Part shown: piece by piece, positions 21,751-33,985 of the stretch | How the letters are laid out: each line of letters starts with the position of its first letter | Position numbering within the stretch: the stretch's first letter is position 1 | Assembly (NCBI RefSeq): GCF_958298935.1 | Contig: NC_084921.1 | Coordinates: forward strand, 320,001 to 384,000 | Reading direction: 5' to 3' | DNA from: Phragmites australis | Lineage: Eukaryota; Streptophyta; Magnoliopsida; Poales; Poaceae | DNA: 64,000 bases | Translations under genes and position numbers: made by a program | Notes under the pieces: model-generated | What the model saw: the letters and a program-made list of their open reading frames with translations, nothing else | The model's database searches: none | Told to the model about the DNA's origin: nothing

Positions 21751-24700
21751 TTTCTCCAGCAATGATACTATTTTAATGATTGATGTCGGATCCCCTTTTT
21801 GGGTTTTCCCGTGCCTACTGTATCGATCACTAAATCAGTAGCTAATACACATAGATTATAATAGAACAATATCATAGCTATACTTTGAATAAAGTATATT
21901 ACTTGATTAAAGCCATCCATACACCGGTCTTGTGGCTTAAGATTCCTTACGATGGCCGACCATTCAATCGAAGGAGATCTCAACAGTGGAAAACATGTTA
22001 AGCCAAAGCCGCAAGCAATTTGGGTGTGAACATAGCCTTAATCTTTTACGATCCCCCTTCATACTCGTGCTTCAAGGAGTACTCACTATAAAACTAATCA
22101 TTAAGACCGAAACTATAGCGGTGTCCTTGACCATGAACATGGCTATTCAGATAAGTTTACACTCTGTAGAGATTGTATACTTTACCCATATAATATGCTT
22201 CGTATATAGCCACACACTAATGATGAGTGAGCATAACGAGGTCTCGGGACGAGATTTCACATAGATTGTCTGAGTCTTTTCTTAGCTCTCCTTGCCACTA
22301 CTAGTCTCCGAGTGGATATCGAGTTCAACTAGTTGGGTGTGAAGCCAAGCCCTGTCATATACAAAGCATGTGGTTGTACAATAGTCGCTAGTTGGGATAT
22401 CACAATGAACCGGTCTTTATACGACCGAGGCAAGTGTATCTCAGTATGAACATCACAAATGTGAACTTACCCTAAGATAGCCCTATCTCTGTGGGATACT
22501 CACCCCTGCCAAAACAACCCACCTCCATACACACATGTTCCATTAACACCAACCCATCTATTTTTACTCACACACACTATCACCACAATACCACACACAC
22601 ATTTTGTAAAAGCATATATCACGATCGATTGATTATCACATATCTGAAGAGATTAAGTAACAATCCTAAGCATACTAGTATCAAGACAGCATCCATTATT
22701 ATTACAACAAATAATTGAAGTATCCTAAGTTTAATCATGGCATAAGGTATTTTGTGGACAAGATGTGGCTTAATCAAAATAGGTCATAACTATCGCAATG
22801 GCTTAAATTAATCAACATAACATGAAAGCTTAATAATCAAGTTTAATGAACATAACATAGGTTAAACATGATCGGGAGTTATAACTTGTTTTTATTGAGG
22901 ATATCTCTCCACAAATGTGAACTTGCCCTAAGATAGCCCTATCTCCGTGGGATACTCACCCCTGCCAAAATAGCCCCGCCCCCCTCAACACACACATGTT
23001 CCATTAACACCAACCCATCTATTTTTACTGACACACACACCACCACCAATCACCACAATACTATACACACATTTTGTAAAAGCATATATCACGATTGATT
23101 GATTATCACACATTTGAAGAGATTAAGTAACAATCCTAAGCATACTAGTATCAAGGCAGCATCCATCATTATTATAGCAAATAATGAAGTATCCTAAGTT
23201 TAGTAATGGCATAAGGTATTTTACGGACAAGACGTGGCTTAATCAAAATAGTTCATAACTATCACAATGATTTAAATTAATGAACATAGCATGAAAGCTT
23301 AATAATCAAGTTTAATGAACATAACATAGTTTAAACATGATCAAGGAGTTATAACTTGCTTTTATTGAGGACATCTCTCCATCTTTCCTTGTAATCCGGG
23401 TCTTCTGGGTTCCTCTCAAACAGGCCCTTCATCGCCTTCCTTGTCTTCTTGCTCGTATTCTTGTATTTCTAACTTACGCGGTTTAATGTCGATAAGTGCT
23501 CAATCGATTAAACCCAAGTTCAAACTTAAGAGCAAATCCAAATGAACTCCAAAGCAAAGGAAAAACATCGAGAAAAATGGTTCTGGTTGTTCTAAACGGA
23601 TAGAACCTCCCGTTATCTACTACTATGTGAACCTGAAGTAAAAAGACTAAGTGTGGTTATCTAATTTTCCTATAATGTGAATATGAGAGAAATCTGATCA
23701 AATTATTATAACTATCTTGATGTGATTCTATTAGTTAACTAGCTATGAAAAAGGCTACCATGGTTCCTTATATGACAGCCATTCCGATTATATACTACTA
23801 TGTGAATTTGGAGTATGATGACTAGGTGTTGTTATCTCTTGAAAACCATACTAAGTTATTATTCTATACTATTATGTGAACCTCTGAGTACGTGTATGCT
23901 GTTGTGTGCATGTGTATTACTTACGTGTATATGTATATGAGCATGTGTACATATATGCGCAAGTATACATATATATGAATATGCTATATGTGCCATAGTT
24001 ACTCTTCCTAGTTTATGATTATCTAGCATTTATACTTAATCAATAGCCATTTATCTATTAACTACACTAATTAAGCTACTATTTATTCCTACCAAATTTA
24101 CATTTAAGCCTAGGACATGATTATTTATATTTATCTACCCTTAAAACTATTTAAGTATAAACTAAAAGATCATTTATAACTTTATGAAAAAAACCAACTT
24201 ACATTTAAATATATTTAAATAAACTCTAAAAATTATGAATTTGGCATGGTTGGATAGATCTTGAATTTATATGAATTTAAGTGAAAGAATCAACCAAATC
24301 GGAGTAATAAAGCAGAAATGACTCTTAGAAGATCTTTTGAAAGATTAATTATAGAAAAAGAAGGGGAGGGAATATCTCTATAATATTCCCTGAAATTTTG
24401 GAAAAGGAATTTTTTAATTTATCTATATTTTTGGAAAATCAGAAAAAGAAAAACACATTGACAAATGGGGCCCATGTCAGAGTCCCTGGTCCATGTTGAC
24501 TTGGTCAACAGTTTACTGGGTGGTGCACTGTTCTGTGGACTAGGTCTATAGGGTTGTGGGCTGAGGAGGTTCAGAGAGAGAGGGGTCTACGGTGAACCAT
24601 AGCCAGTGGACCTACAACTAACTTAGCGTGTAATTGGGAAGAAAAGTGCGTGTCACGTTAGCGGAGTTGCTGATGTGGACAACACGTGGCTGGCCAGAGG

Positions 24701-25160
24701 GAAAGTTTAGGTGCTGGGATGAGGAGGGAAGTAGGGTCCAACAGTAGTGCTTCATCGGGATGGTCATTGGCAACGGCTAAATGGCGCCGGACCTCGGCAA
24801 CAAGCATGGGCCAGTGACCTACGCACAATGGTGGAGATGAAGGTAGGGTTCACCTCACCGATGGATCATCGGAGTAGTGTCAGAATGCCACCGCAGATGG
24901 CCGTGTTGGTTGTGAGATGCGGGATTGCGTGTGTGATGAGGTTCTACAGCAATGCACTATACTGGGAGCTTGCACGCGATGCAATAAAGCTCACCACGCA
25001 CTTGCCTTGGCTGGTAGGTCACTGACGGCGACCGGCAATGAGGATAGAGAGGTGTGCCGCTACGGTTGAGGGAGCGAGGAAGAGAGAGGGGGGGGGGGGA
25101 GATAAAGCAGGGAACCCGGATACAGGGTCCAACAATTGGGCACCACCATGATCTCTCTTT
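21751..25160. other. Repeat-rich AT block, probably transposon-derived, no gene
   Basis: No supported coding region. The text around 21960-22450 and 24300-25100 resembles noncoding parts of LTR retrotransposons, but no LTR pair, PBS or polyprotein motif was found. The block includes the ~456-bp tandem duplication at 22454-23380 and a G-run at about 25088. The open frames at 21986-22264 and 24747-25025 have no motifs. Confidence 0.4.
22454..23380. repeat. Tandem duplication, ~456-bp unit, two copies
   Basis: Copy 1 starts 'cacaaatgtgaacttaccct' at 22454 and runs to 22909. Copy 2 starts with the same word at 22910 and runs to about 23380. Both contain 'gatagccctatctc', 'gttccattaacaccaaccca', 'aagcatatatcacga' and end 'tttattgagga.atctctcc'. 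The copies differ by scattered substitutions and small indels, mainly in the CA-rich stretch. Confidence 0.9.
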
Positions 25161-25162
25161 TT

Positions 25163-25235
25163 TTTAACGATTGAGCACCATCATGATCACATATGCGAGG
25201 TTCCACGTTTCATCAAACTCAAAGTACGAGCTAAG
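25163..25235. repeat. Dispersed repeat, copy 2
   Basis: Partner of the copy at 21271-21340 (see there). It sits just 3' of the neprosin-type gene's stop codon. Confidence 0.55.
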
Positions 25236-25548
25236 TTAAACCCCCCCTCAAAATACGAACTAATTCCAAAAGATACTAAGAAGCACTACATGGATGAAGA
25301 TGAATTAATGCACACAAACCAAAACACTATGGATGCATGGATCTAACTATACATATGGTGATCAAAACACTCTCTGTGTGGATTCTTCATGTATACATGA
25401 CTCAAGAAAAAAAAAACAGGCCGAACGAAGAAGCCTCACATATATCAAACCGAAACCTTTTTGGTTGATCATCAGTGAACTCCGGCGGCATGCGCACGGC
25501 GATCCGTTGTGTGTGTACCTGTGTATCTTTCTTCTTGATCGGGGCGGG

Positions 25549-28500
25549 CTAGGGGCAGTGCACGTTCCTGCCGGGTCCGCCGTAGTAGAAGTAGTTCCCC
25601 CAGGCGCGGTTGTAGCCGCCCTGGATGTCGTAGCACCCCGGGTGGTCGGCGACGAGCCGGAGCGCGGCGGCGGGGACGAGGCTGTTGTCCCAGTCCACCA
25701 CCTGCACGTTGCGGAAGTAGGCGGCGCGGTTGAACCCCTCGCGGGGGAAGTGGCCGCTCCCCATCTGCGTGGGCGTGTGCGACCCGGACGGGCGCGAGTT
25801 CACCACCTCGCCGCCGAACTGCACCATGTTGGCGTGCCCGCCCAGGTGCGTGAACAGGAACGACGGCCAGTACCCCACCAGCGGGCCCGACCCCAGCTGC
25901 AGCCACCAGTGCCCGCGCCGTGGGTCCTGCATCCAACGTGCATGCGATCGCTTAGTCTTGCGCCGTCCTCCGTGGCTTTTAAAAGCGCTATATTTTTCTG
26001 ACACATCTAAAAACTGTATGCGATATGCACACCTTTTTTTTTTAATCTGAATATAAACATTTTGTTCTATTTTTAGATTTTTTTTATATCTGAACTTGCA
26101 ACACTTATCTATGATCTACTTCAATACATAGCAAAAATAGATAAGTATTTCATAGATAATCTATTTGTTCGTCCGGATCTTAAATGCAATTATGTAAGCA
26201 AATTAGAATGAATCTGTGAGCAATTTAAGAAATAAGTTAAGATAATTTAAATCGGGTGTTTAACGAATTTTGTGAATAAACTAAAACCATTCAAAGATAA
26301 TATCATATCTAACTGCCATATATTTTCAATAAAAAATAAGAACAATTTGTGAAAAAATCTGTTGCAAGCAAATTTTAGAAAAGCAAATTGATTCAGACTC
26401 ACAAGCAATTTGGTATATTTTCAAGAACAAAATAGGTATGCACGTCATAAGACGAAGGTGAGTGTATATACGAAACCTGCAGGAACTGAAGTTGCGGTGC
26501 ATGTACGTACCTTCCATATGAGGAGGCTGATGTCAAACTGCCGGCCGTTGTAAACCGAGGTCGGCGAGATGGCGGCTCCGATGGCGATCCGGTTGTTGGT
26601 CTGGACGAAGCCGGAGCAGTAGAGGTTGTAGCACCCGGTCTCCTGGTAGGCGTCGCTCTACCCGGCAATGTCGCAACAGTTAGTTCACTCGCTCCAAGTA
26701 TATATATACACTTGGACTATTTCATTCGATGACACTCAAGAGGAGATGTTCATCAGTGCTGACATTTTCGTTACTCCTACTAATCTGTAGTTCTTTACTA
26801 GCGATAGATAGCGATATCACCGCTGTGCAGAGAGAATGATATGTGGGTCCTATGTTATCCTTACAACCGATGATATTTTCTAATATAAACACTTTTACGA
26901 TGATATTCACTTAATTTTGTCTTAAAAAATCAACTGAAAGAACGCACTGGTGGCGTTTGATCAGATGAAACAACAACAACAACAATACTTGTTTGTACTT
27001 GGATTTTGATGTTACACTAGTTGCAACCATTCATGTTGGTTTGCAGGTTTTCAATGACAAAATCCACATGTTCGCAAGAAAATTTGCCAGTTGGCACTGA
27101 TGGAAGATGCATGCTATGCAGTATTTGTTTAGACTTGAACTTACCGTCCAGTATGTGAAGAACCTCGGGTTGTTATCTCCATACAGCTCAGGGCTCACCT
27201 GAGTAGGCAATGCATGAAAGAGTGCAGATGGTTAGCACTGTCTCCAGGCTCCAGCAGAATCAAATTTGACTCACTCAATAACCACCAGCACAAGAACTAA
27301 TCCAGTCAATGGACACAAATTTCGAATCGAGATCGCAGTGATTGAATCTAAAAATGTGCACCAGTTCTACCTCTCCTTATTATACAACCAAGTCAACATG
27401 CAACCACATGCTACAGAGAAAGGATCCAAATATGCTGTTTACCATTCCATCTTGACTAGAGCCTCCAGATAAGAAAATCACTACTACTCTAGCTACCAAG
27501 GACCAATTTAGAAGATTAGGAGCTTGTAATGTGAACCTATCATCTGAAGGACATAAAGGAGGCATGTCATCCGCTCAACTGTGGAAATTTTTCAAGCGCT
27601 ACAATCCTCATCTCTCAAATAGTTGTTGATTTTCTGAACTTGTGTAGCCAAACTTTAAAAACTTTTGACCCCCTAATGTTCACAAAAGCATTAAAATTCA
27701 TCGCATAAATTAAAATGGTATTGCAATTACATTCTTAGGCTCTAGCACACGATAAGTTATCACCTAAATGCCATGCTGGTGGCTACGAGTAAGTGGTTAA
27801 TTTCCAATTTCATCAGGATACAAAAAATTTAGTTGCCGTGCAGTACAAATTCTTTTGTGCAGTGATACTACGATGAATGGTCAAGCATCCAAGCAAAGAC
27901 AGATCTTTCGCATCTGCCTGACTGATCGCCCACATTTACTCGTGTCACCAACCGGGCAGCCTGAAAAACTACTGCGAGTCAGGCTCCCATTAACCAGATG
28001 CATGGCTTTTTCAGTTTCAGGGACTGATACGAAAGCATTGCAGGAACGAGCGAAGCTTTATAGGACTAGCACCGCTGTAGTTCTCTGTCAGGAAAAGACA
28101 ATCCGGACGCGCCACTGACCAGTCCAAAGGAAACTAAGCTCTGTAGCTGTACAGGCAGCTAGCGGCTCCTTAATTTCTTCTTCAATTTCCAACATATCCA
28201 TCTACTGCTGCTCTAGTACTGCCGAGCTGAAGACATGCATGTCTGCACATTTCTATGGCCACGTTTTCAGAACGGAAAATACGCAGAAATTTGATACTAG
28301 CAGTTCTCATCTGTCAATAATGCGCATGCTGCGAACAAATTAACACGGCATGCGTATATGCAAGGAGCTCGTAGACATGAGGTTGGTAGGGCGCATATGT
28401 ACTTGATGAAGGTTGTTGGTGAGTTTTGTTACCTGCCATCCTGCCTCGATGGTGTTGAGGTCGTTGCCGAAGGAGCCGGAGATGACCCAGATCTGGGAGA

Positions 28501-29780
28501 GGCTAAACTCCGCCGCCGACGCCACCTTGGCCGACCACACGTTCAGGCTCGCCTTCGCGCCGTAGAACTGGTCCCCTGTCACGTACCCCACCGCGTGCTG
28601 CAATGCACTCGCGCACTCATCAGAGGCCATAGCTATTGCTTGCTGCACACACTGCCATTGCTATTGCTATTGCTGCCTCCAGTACAATCAATGTACTGTG
28701 CTCTACTGCACCAGCTTAGCTGCGGCATGTGTACGGGCTAGTGCACCAGTAGTGTGGTGTATATGTGTACCAACCGCTCGATTAATGAGGCAGGATTATA
28801 TTTGGTTGCAATTACTCCTACTAATACTTGTGTTTCTCCCAACTAAATCAGCTTGACTACAGTGTATTCTAGAAAAGCTTGGTTACTGCAGTGCTGATGA
28901 GAGAGCTCTTCTGAAGTTGTGGACGCGTTCTGCAATGCTAATGCGCATCAGCCGTTGCCGCACTGACCTCGTGGCCGCTGCTGGTGGAGTCGCGCCGCAC
29001 GTTGCTGGCGCGGGGCTTCATCCCGAACCGCCGGGCTGAGCTGCACCTCAGCACGTCGCGCTCCGTCGTGCGCCGCACCGGCACCGTCCCCTCGGGGCAC
29101 GACTCACCCCCGTCGCTCCACGCCTGCGGGAAGAAGACGGCCTCCTCCTGATCTTGCGCGGCGGCGGCGGCGGAGCCCCTGGGCCTCTCCGCAGGCTCAT
29201 CCTGCAATCACCAAGGCACATGCACGCTGCAGAAATCTATAGTAACAACTCGCCAAGGACAGAAACAGAAACTGAAAGATGGAGCAGAAACAGAAATGGC
29301 GATGTACAAAATTCAGGCCGAGCAAGATGGATCACCTCGGGTTTCTGCCCTCTGAGCTTCGGGTGGTCGAACGCCGGCTGCAGGTGCGACGGCACGCAGT
29401 CGATGGCATCGCCGTCGTCGGGGCTCTGCATGCAGAACAAGCCAAGAAACGATCCTCAGATACTCAGATTTGTTCGCTTGGCACCGGTAGTATCTTTGGA
29501 CATCACAAAGACAAAGGAGCAGGTAGTTATGAGACAGAAATAGCATAGAAAAGATTGCCTGGATTGTCTTGACCGAAGCCATCTTCATCCTGGCCGCTCG
29601 CGCCATGACCCTCCTGTACGCGCGCAGCTCATCCCTGGCACCGAAGAGCGCCTGCGTCCGCGTGCCGTTGCCGCCGTGCGTCGCGGAGACCAAGGAGAAA
29701 GACACAAGGAGGAGCAGGAAGGGGACAACGGAGGCAATGATTGGGACTCTGGGCTTCTTCTTGCCGCAGCTAGAGGCCAT
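25549..29780 (-). CDS. Neprosin-domain (DUF239) secreted protein, seven exons
   Basis: Encodes 429 residues in seven exons, all joined in phase 0: 29780-29559, 29425-29336, 29201-28968, 28597-28433, 27198-27145, 26657-26511 and 25926-25549. Residues about 12-32 are a signal peptide (VPFLLLLVSFSLVSA). The neprosin activation region follows, with VKTIQSPDDGDAIDCV and HLQPAFDHPKLRGQKPE (pro-domain, DUF4409). From about residue 180 comes the neprosin catalytic domain: HAVGYVTGDQFYGAKASLNVW, TIEAGWQVSPELYGD, FTYWTSDAYQETGCYN, GCYDIQGGYN and a C-terminal NVHCP. Nepenthes neprosin is a glutamic endopeptidase with two catalytic Glu about 110 apart; Glu233 (TIEAGW) and Glu344 (GGEV) here have that spacing, so activity is possible but inferred. 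Intron 1 starts with GC, not GT (CAG|gcaatc); the other introns are GT-AG. The start is the first ATG; one codon above it is a TTG. Plant function of most family members is unknown. Confidence 0.9.
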
Positions 29781-29946
29781 CAACGTAGGATTCTTGTAGT
29801 GGTAGTCGTCGTCGTCGTTCTCCTCGTTGTCTGTATTCTACTACTTCTTCTTCTTCCTCTGGAGCTGTCCGTATGGTCGCACATTGGCGTGCTTGTCCTC
29901 TTCCCCTCTCGCCTCTCCTTCTCCACTCCGCTCCCTGAGGAGAAGC

Positions 29947-29958
29947 GCTATAAATACA
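29947..29958. promoter_or_regulatory. TATA-like motif upstream of the neprosin-type gene
   Basis: ctataaataca on the plus strand reads tgtatttatag on the minus strand, about 170 bases upstream of the minus-strand ATG at 29780. As a minus-strand TATA variant (TATTTATA) its position fits. The perfect TATAAATA is on the plus strand, so a plus-strand promoter is the alternative. Confidence 0.35.
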
Positions 29959-30090
29959 GCCGCGTGGAGTGGAGCTGGTTGGCTGGGGGAGCTGAATGGC
30001 TGAATTCCGACCCGGAATTCAGCAGTTGAGCTCACTTGCTGCCTGCGCTTTTCCTTAACCATCCTCTACCGATTCCTATCGGGAACTATA

Positions 30091-30393
30091 GGCCCCTTTG
30101 TAGAGCTCTGGGAGCTGATTTCGTTCCGGAATCACTCTCAGCGCTGCCAAACGTGTTGGTCGAGGAGTGATTCTGCTCGGGAATCACTTCCTGTTTTGTA
30201 TGATGAGGTGGGAGTTGAAAAAACTAGTTTTCACTGATTCCCGACCGATTCTTCTCGATTTCAACACAATATCCTCTCAGAAATCACTTCCACTACTAGC
30301 ATACCAAACGATTTTACAAACAGAATCACTTTCACCACAGAATCACTTCCACCCTACTTCCACCACAGAATCAGAACTCTACCAAACGGCCCC
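30091..30393. mobile_element. MITE with ATA target duplication
   Basis: The left end is ggcccctttgtagagctctg. The right end on the other strand is ggggccgtttggtagagttc, an imperfect inverted repeat. The core is full of 'gaatcacttccacc' words. ATA flanks it on both sides (30088-30090, 30394-30396). No coding capacity. A 25-bp near-identical word lies just outside each end (30063-30087 and 30398-30422). Confidence 0.7.
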
Positions 30394-30399
30394 ATAGTC

Positions 30400-31685
30400 T
30401 CTACTGATTCCTATTGGGAACTGAGTCTTTTCGTAAAAAGATTTTCATTTCGTTTAGTGTTCAAATAGTTTATTTTTACGAAATTTTTTCTAAATTTATA
30501 TTTTTTTTCACGAATCCATTCAAAATAAAATTATTAAAATTAAGAGAAAATAAAAAAAATAAGAATGAAGAAAGAAATAAAAAGCGAAGAAAATACAGTT
30601 AGAATGATCTTTCAACCCGGTCCATGCCGTACATGTCATCTCTCTGTATCATCATGAATAGGGTGCTGGACCGGCTGGTGACAGTGGGCTGAAATGCTGA
30701 ATAGAGTGGCACGCTATGTAGTAGCAGAATAAATAAAAGAACTGGATGAGAGAGACCGACAGAGATAATCGAGTGCGCATTGCACCGAGGAAGGAGAGGG
30801 CGTGCCTTTCTTTTCCTTGCTTTGCTTTTGCTCCAGAGGAGAGGAGAGGAGAGGAGAGGAGAGGAGTCAGAGGGCAGTGTGCCCGCCATGTGCCAGGGGA
30901 GGGAATTTTAAAGGCACAACAGTGGTGTTCAGCTGGTGCAATCATGCCAAAAATCGCTTCCTTGTAGCTTCCTCCCTGGAGCAACTCTTGGCCTCGGCTC
31001 ACACTGTGCATCTGTGCGTTCTTGGCCTCTTCCCTTCTCTCGCAGCAGGAGCAGGACATGGCAGCAATGGAGGAGATGAAGTGACAGTTGTGGGGAAAGT
31101 GAGGTGCGATGAGATCACAAATGAATGCTTCCTTTGCTTGTACTAGCATCGAACTGGCTTTCTTGGCCACATTAAAGCGGTTGGTTCCTTTCTTTTCGTT
31201 TGCTCAAAGAAAAACAGTGTCAAGCAGCAAACTAGACTAGCTCTGAATTACTCCTTGTTGAATGCAGAACTGGGAAGCAAAGTATCGTCCCAGGTGGGAT
31301 CTAGGCATCCAGCGAATTTTAGGCCGCAGGGTGTTACGCATGGATACGAAGCTTGGGTGTGTTCACCACTACTTGACGTTACCGCGTTACCTGGCAGTAA
31401 ACTTACATCGTATCCTGCAGTCTGTTGAGCTGGTATACACTACTACTGGCCTCTTGAAGATGTAGATGTAAGGTACCTTGTACGTACCTAGTACAATCTG
31501 CACATGCTGGCCGAGCTTTTTTGGCCTTCTTTGAATCTCGCTTTTCCCTCCTTTTCTTAAGGAATGCAACCACGCCATTATGAAATGCAATGGCAATCAC
31601 AACAAACAATCCTTCGTCTCCCATTGTTGTTGGCTCATTGGCTGAATGTCCTGCTCTCAGTACTGCTACAAGGGTCATAAGCTCT
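30400..31685. other. Intergenic, no gene recognised
   Basis: Contains a (GAGGA)n microsatellite at about 30836-30866 and several overlapping open frames. The longest, minus strand 30652-31170 (172 codons), reads through the microsatellite and shows no known domain, so I do not call it a gene. Confidence 0.4.
30836..30866. repeat. (GAGGA)n microsatellite
   Basis: About six tandem GAGGA units in a purine-rich stretch. Confidence 0.85.
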
Positions 31686-31905
31686 ATTGATTTCAGGTTA
31701 TTCAGGTTATTGTTGACTTCTGCTTTTCAAAACTAAAAGTTGAAACAAACAAACTAGTTATTGTTGGTTTTGAAAACTTGATTTATGATGAAATGAGCTA
31801 AAAGCTCATAAGCTGACTAAGAGTGACTTTTTGGCTTTTGATGTGCTTAGAATCTAAAAATTTCTCGTAAAAGCCAACAGTCAAAAGACAAAAATCAAAA
31901 GCCAT
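31686..31905. mobile_element. Left part of a MITE split by the copia insertion
   Basis: Text such as 'ctgcttttcaaaactaaaag', 'gctcataagctgactaag' and 'aaaagccaacagtcaaaag' is typical of hAT-type MITEs of grasses. The stretch stops exactly at the 5' LTR of the copia element and similar text (agcagctttcagcaaaaacc, agtaaaagccc) resumes right after the 3' LTR, so the retrotransposon landed inside it. Confidence 0.5.
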
Positions 31906-32107
31906 TGTTAGTTGAGATAGTTTGAACAGATTAGATCATGACGTTGTATAATATCTGTAGATTGTTGAAATCCTAGCTAAGTCTCCCTAATTATCTTCTA
32001 TAATTTAGGATCTATAACAGTGCTCCAGCACGACTTATAAAGGCAGAGATATCCCGTAGCATTCTAAGCTGTGCGAGTCCAATTCTTGTTGTGTTGGCTC
32101 TCTTTTA
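31906..32107 (+). repeat. 5' LTR of the copia element
   Basis: Starts TGTTAGTTGAGATAG, ends CTCTCTTTTA. The same sequence, with about 20 substitutions and one indel, recurs at 41023-41223. It ends TA rather than the usual CA. 'cttataaag' near 32034 is the likely TATA/R-region signal. Confidence 0.9.
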
Positions 32108-32121
32108 TGATAACATAGCCT
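32108..32121 (+). other. Primer binding site (tRNA-iMet type), decayed
   Basis: tgataacatagcct follows the 5' LTR directly and matches the common plant copia site tggtatcagagcct at 11 of 14 positions. Confidence 0.7.
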
Positions 32122-32137
32122 TACTAGATCCATTCAT

Positions 32138-32643
32138 GTCTTCTGCCACCAACTCATCTTCCACCTTGGGCTCAGCGATGTCCACAACTATCTTGTCCAC
32201 CATGTCAACTTTACTGTGTCACCCCTGAGCCACTTTGTGAGCATCAAGCTGACCAGAGAGAATTATCTCTTTTTGAAGGCACAACTGTTGCCGTTCTTGA
32301 GGAGTCAACGTCTTCTTGGTTTCGTTGACGGCATTGAAGTCAGTTCGGATGAGTTCCTAACGATGACGACCGAATAAGGAGTGATGCAAGTGCCCAATCT
32401 GACTTATTTGCAGTGGCTGCAGCAGGACCAGTATGTCCTTGGGGCACTGCTATCGACTCTCTCCAATGACGTGCTCGGGTAGGTTATTTTTCTTCCCACT
32501 GCTAGGGAAGTTTGGACCACCCTTGAGTGTCTCTACTTAGCCCAATCCAGCGCAAGGGTCATGCAAATCTGAATGCAGATGGTGAACCTGAAGAAGGGTG
32601 ACATGTCTGCGACGGAGTACTACATCAAGGTCAAGGGGCTGGC
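32138..32643 (+). pseudogene. copia gag, N-terminal part
   Basis: Starts with an ATG and Ser/Thr-rich text, then VSIKLTRENYLFLKAQLLPF and LRSQRLLGFVDG, the UBN2-type copia gag motif. Several in-frame stops break it (for example, a TGA near 32225 and a TAA near 32376). It resumes after the insertion at 35814. Confidence 0.8.
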
Positions 32644-32784
32644 TGTCACATCCCAAAATCCGTAATTGCGTAATTAAGCATAAATATGCTTCTTAAGCAT
32701 ATGTTTAATTTTGTGTGATTTGCGAAGTAACGATAAAGCAATTCGTTTAAAAATTATTTGGATGAGAGAAAGAAAATTAGGAGA

Positions 32785-33075
32785 GAAAAGAATAAAAATT
32801 GCATTGGAAATACCCCTTTTCTCTAACATGTGGGTCCCCACCCTCCCAACCACCAAAAGGGGCAGAACCACCTGCTCTCTCTCTCTCTCTCCTCCCTCAC
32901 TCCCCAAGCCACACCTTGCAGTTGCAGAGCGAAAAGAATAAAAATTACATTGAAAATACCCCTTTTCTCTAACATGTGAGCCCCACAAGTGGCCCCACCC
33001 TCCCAACCACCAAAATGGGGTAGAACCACTTGCTCTCTTTCTCTCCTCCCTCACTCCCCAAGCCCCACCTTGCAG
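32785..33075. repeat. Tandem duplication, 146-bp unit
   Basis: Units start with gaaaagaataaaaatt at 32785 and 32931. Each contains 'aatacccctttt ctctaacatgtg', a (CT)n stretch and 'tcactccccaagcc.caccttgca'. Confidence 0.9.
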
Positions 33076-33439
33076 CTGCAGCTGCAGCTCACCCCCTCCC
33101 TCTCACTCCCCTCTCAAGCTCTCTCACTCTCCCTTGGATTTCTCTCTCTAGGAGCAAGGCCAAGGTATGCATGTGGTACCATTGCATTCTCTAGCTCATA
33201 AGCTGCTCATCTATCCAATTCATTTTCATTTTTCATGGAAGAATCGAGTAATTCTTGAAGTTCCTGGCGTTCTTGAGCTTTTTGAGCAAAAATGGAGTTT
33301 TGGACGAATATGAGCTCTAGAGTTGTATTGCTAGTTGATGAGTAAGTTCCAAGACCCTCGGACTATCCCTAACATGTTCTCTTTAGGCTTGAAAAAGATC
33401 GCAACTCGAATCGACCCAAAAATCTACTCAAGAGCAGTT

Positions 33440-33985
33440 TTCTGGGCTAACCCGGATATTCTGGTCTCACCCGGATACTCCGAGTTCAGCTAAAATCATC
33501 CATCGAATTATGTTCAAAATTGGTTAGGGTTTAGAGTGCAAGATGGGTTTAGAATCCTTTGGATAGGGCATGTATACGTTTGTGTAGCACAGATTTATAA
33601 AGTGAGTCTAATCATCCGAGGAGAAAAGTTGTGGAAGAACCCAAGTCTGTATCACCCGGATAATCCGGGTAAGCCCGGAGACTCTAGGCAGCTACGTTAA
33701 CGAATAACCGAGAGCCTCTCCCTGAGCCTCACTCGGAGTGTTCGGCACATCCCGGATAGTCCGGACTAGCCCGGAGGTTCCAGGTTAAGTTAGAATAGTG
33801 GCTAACCAAGAGCCATCACCGGAGGATGGCCCGGAGGCTCCAGAACCTGGATATTTTGGATTCCCCCGGATACTCCGAGTCAGACAAGTAAAAGGCAGTA
33901 ACCGAGCATCTCTTCCAGAGGTTCACCCGGAGGGTCCGAACCTGGATACTCCAAACCAATCTGGATACTCCGGATGACTGTTATT
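33440..33985. repeat. Clustered CCCGGAT/CCGGA words inside the 3.17-kb insertion
   Basis: More than a dozen copies of cccggata, ctccgag/ctccgga and cccggag occur at irregular spacing, often as facing ccgga/tccgg pairs. The same type of core occurs in the unrelated insertion at 36.1-36.75 kb. Confidence 0.7.

Noticed and set aside
30652..31170. 172-codon minus-strand open frame
   Set aside because: Reads through a (GAGGA)n repeat and has no domain. The length can be explained by low stop density in this composition.
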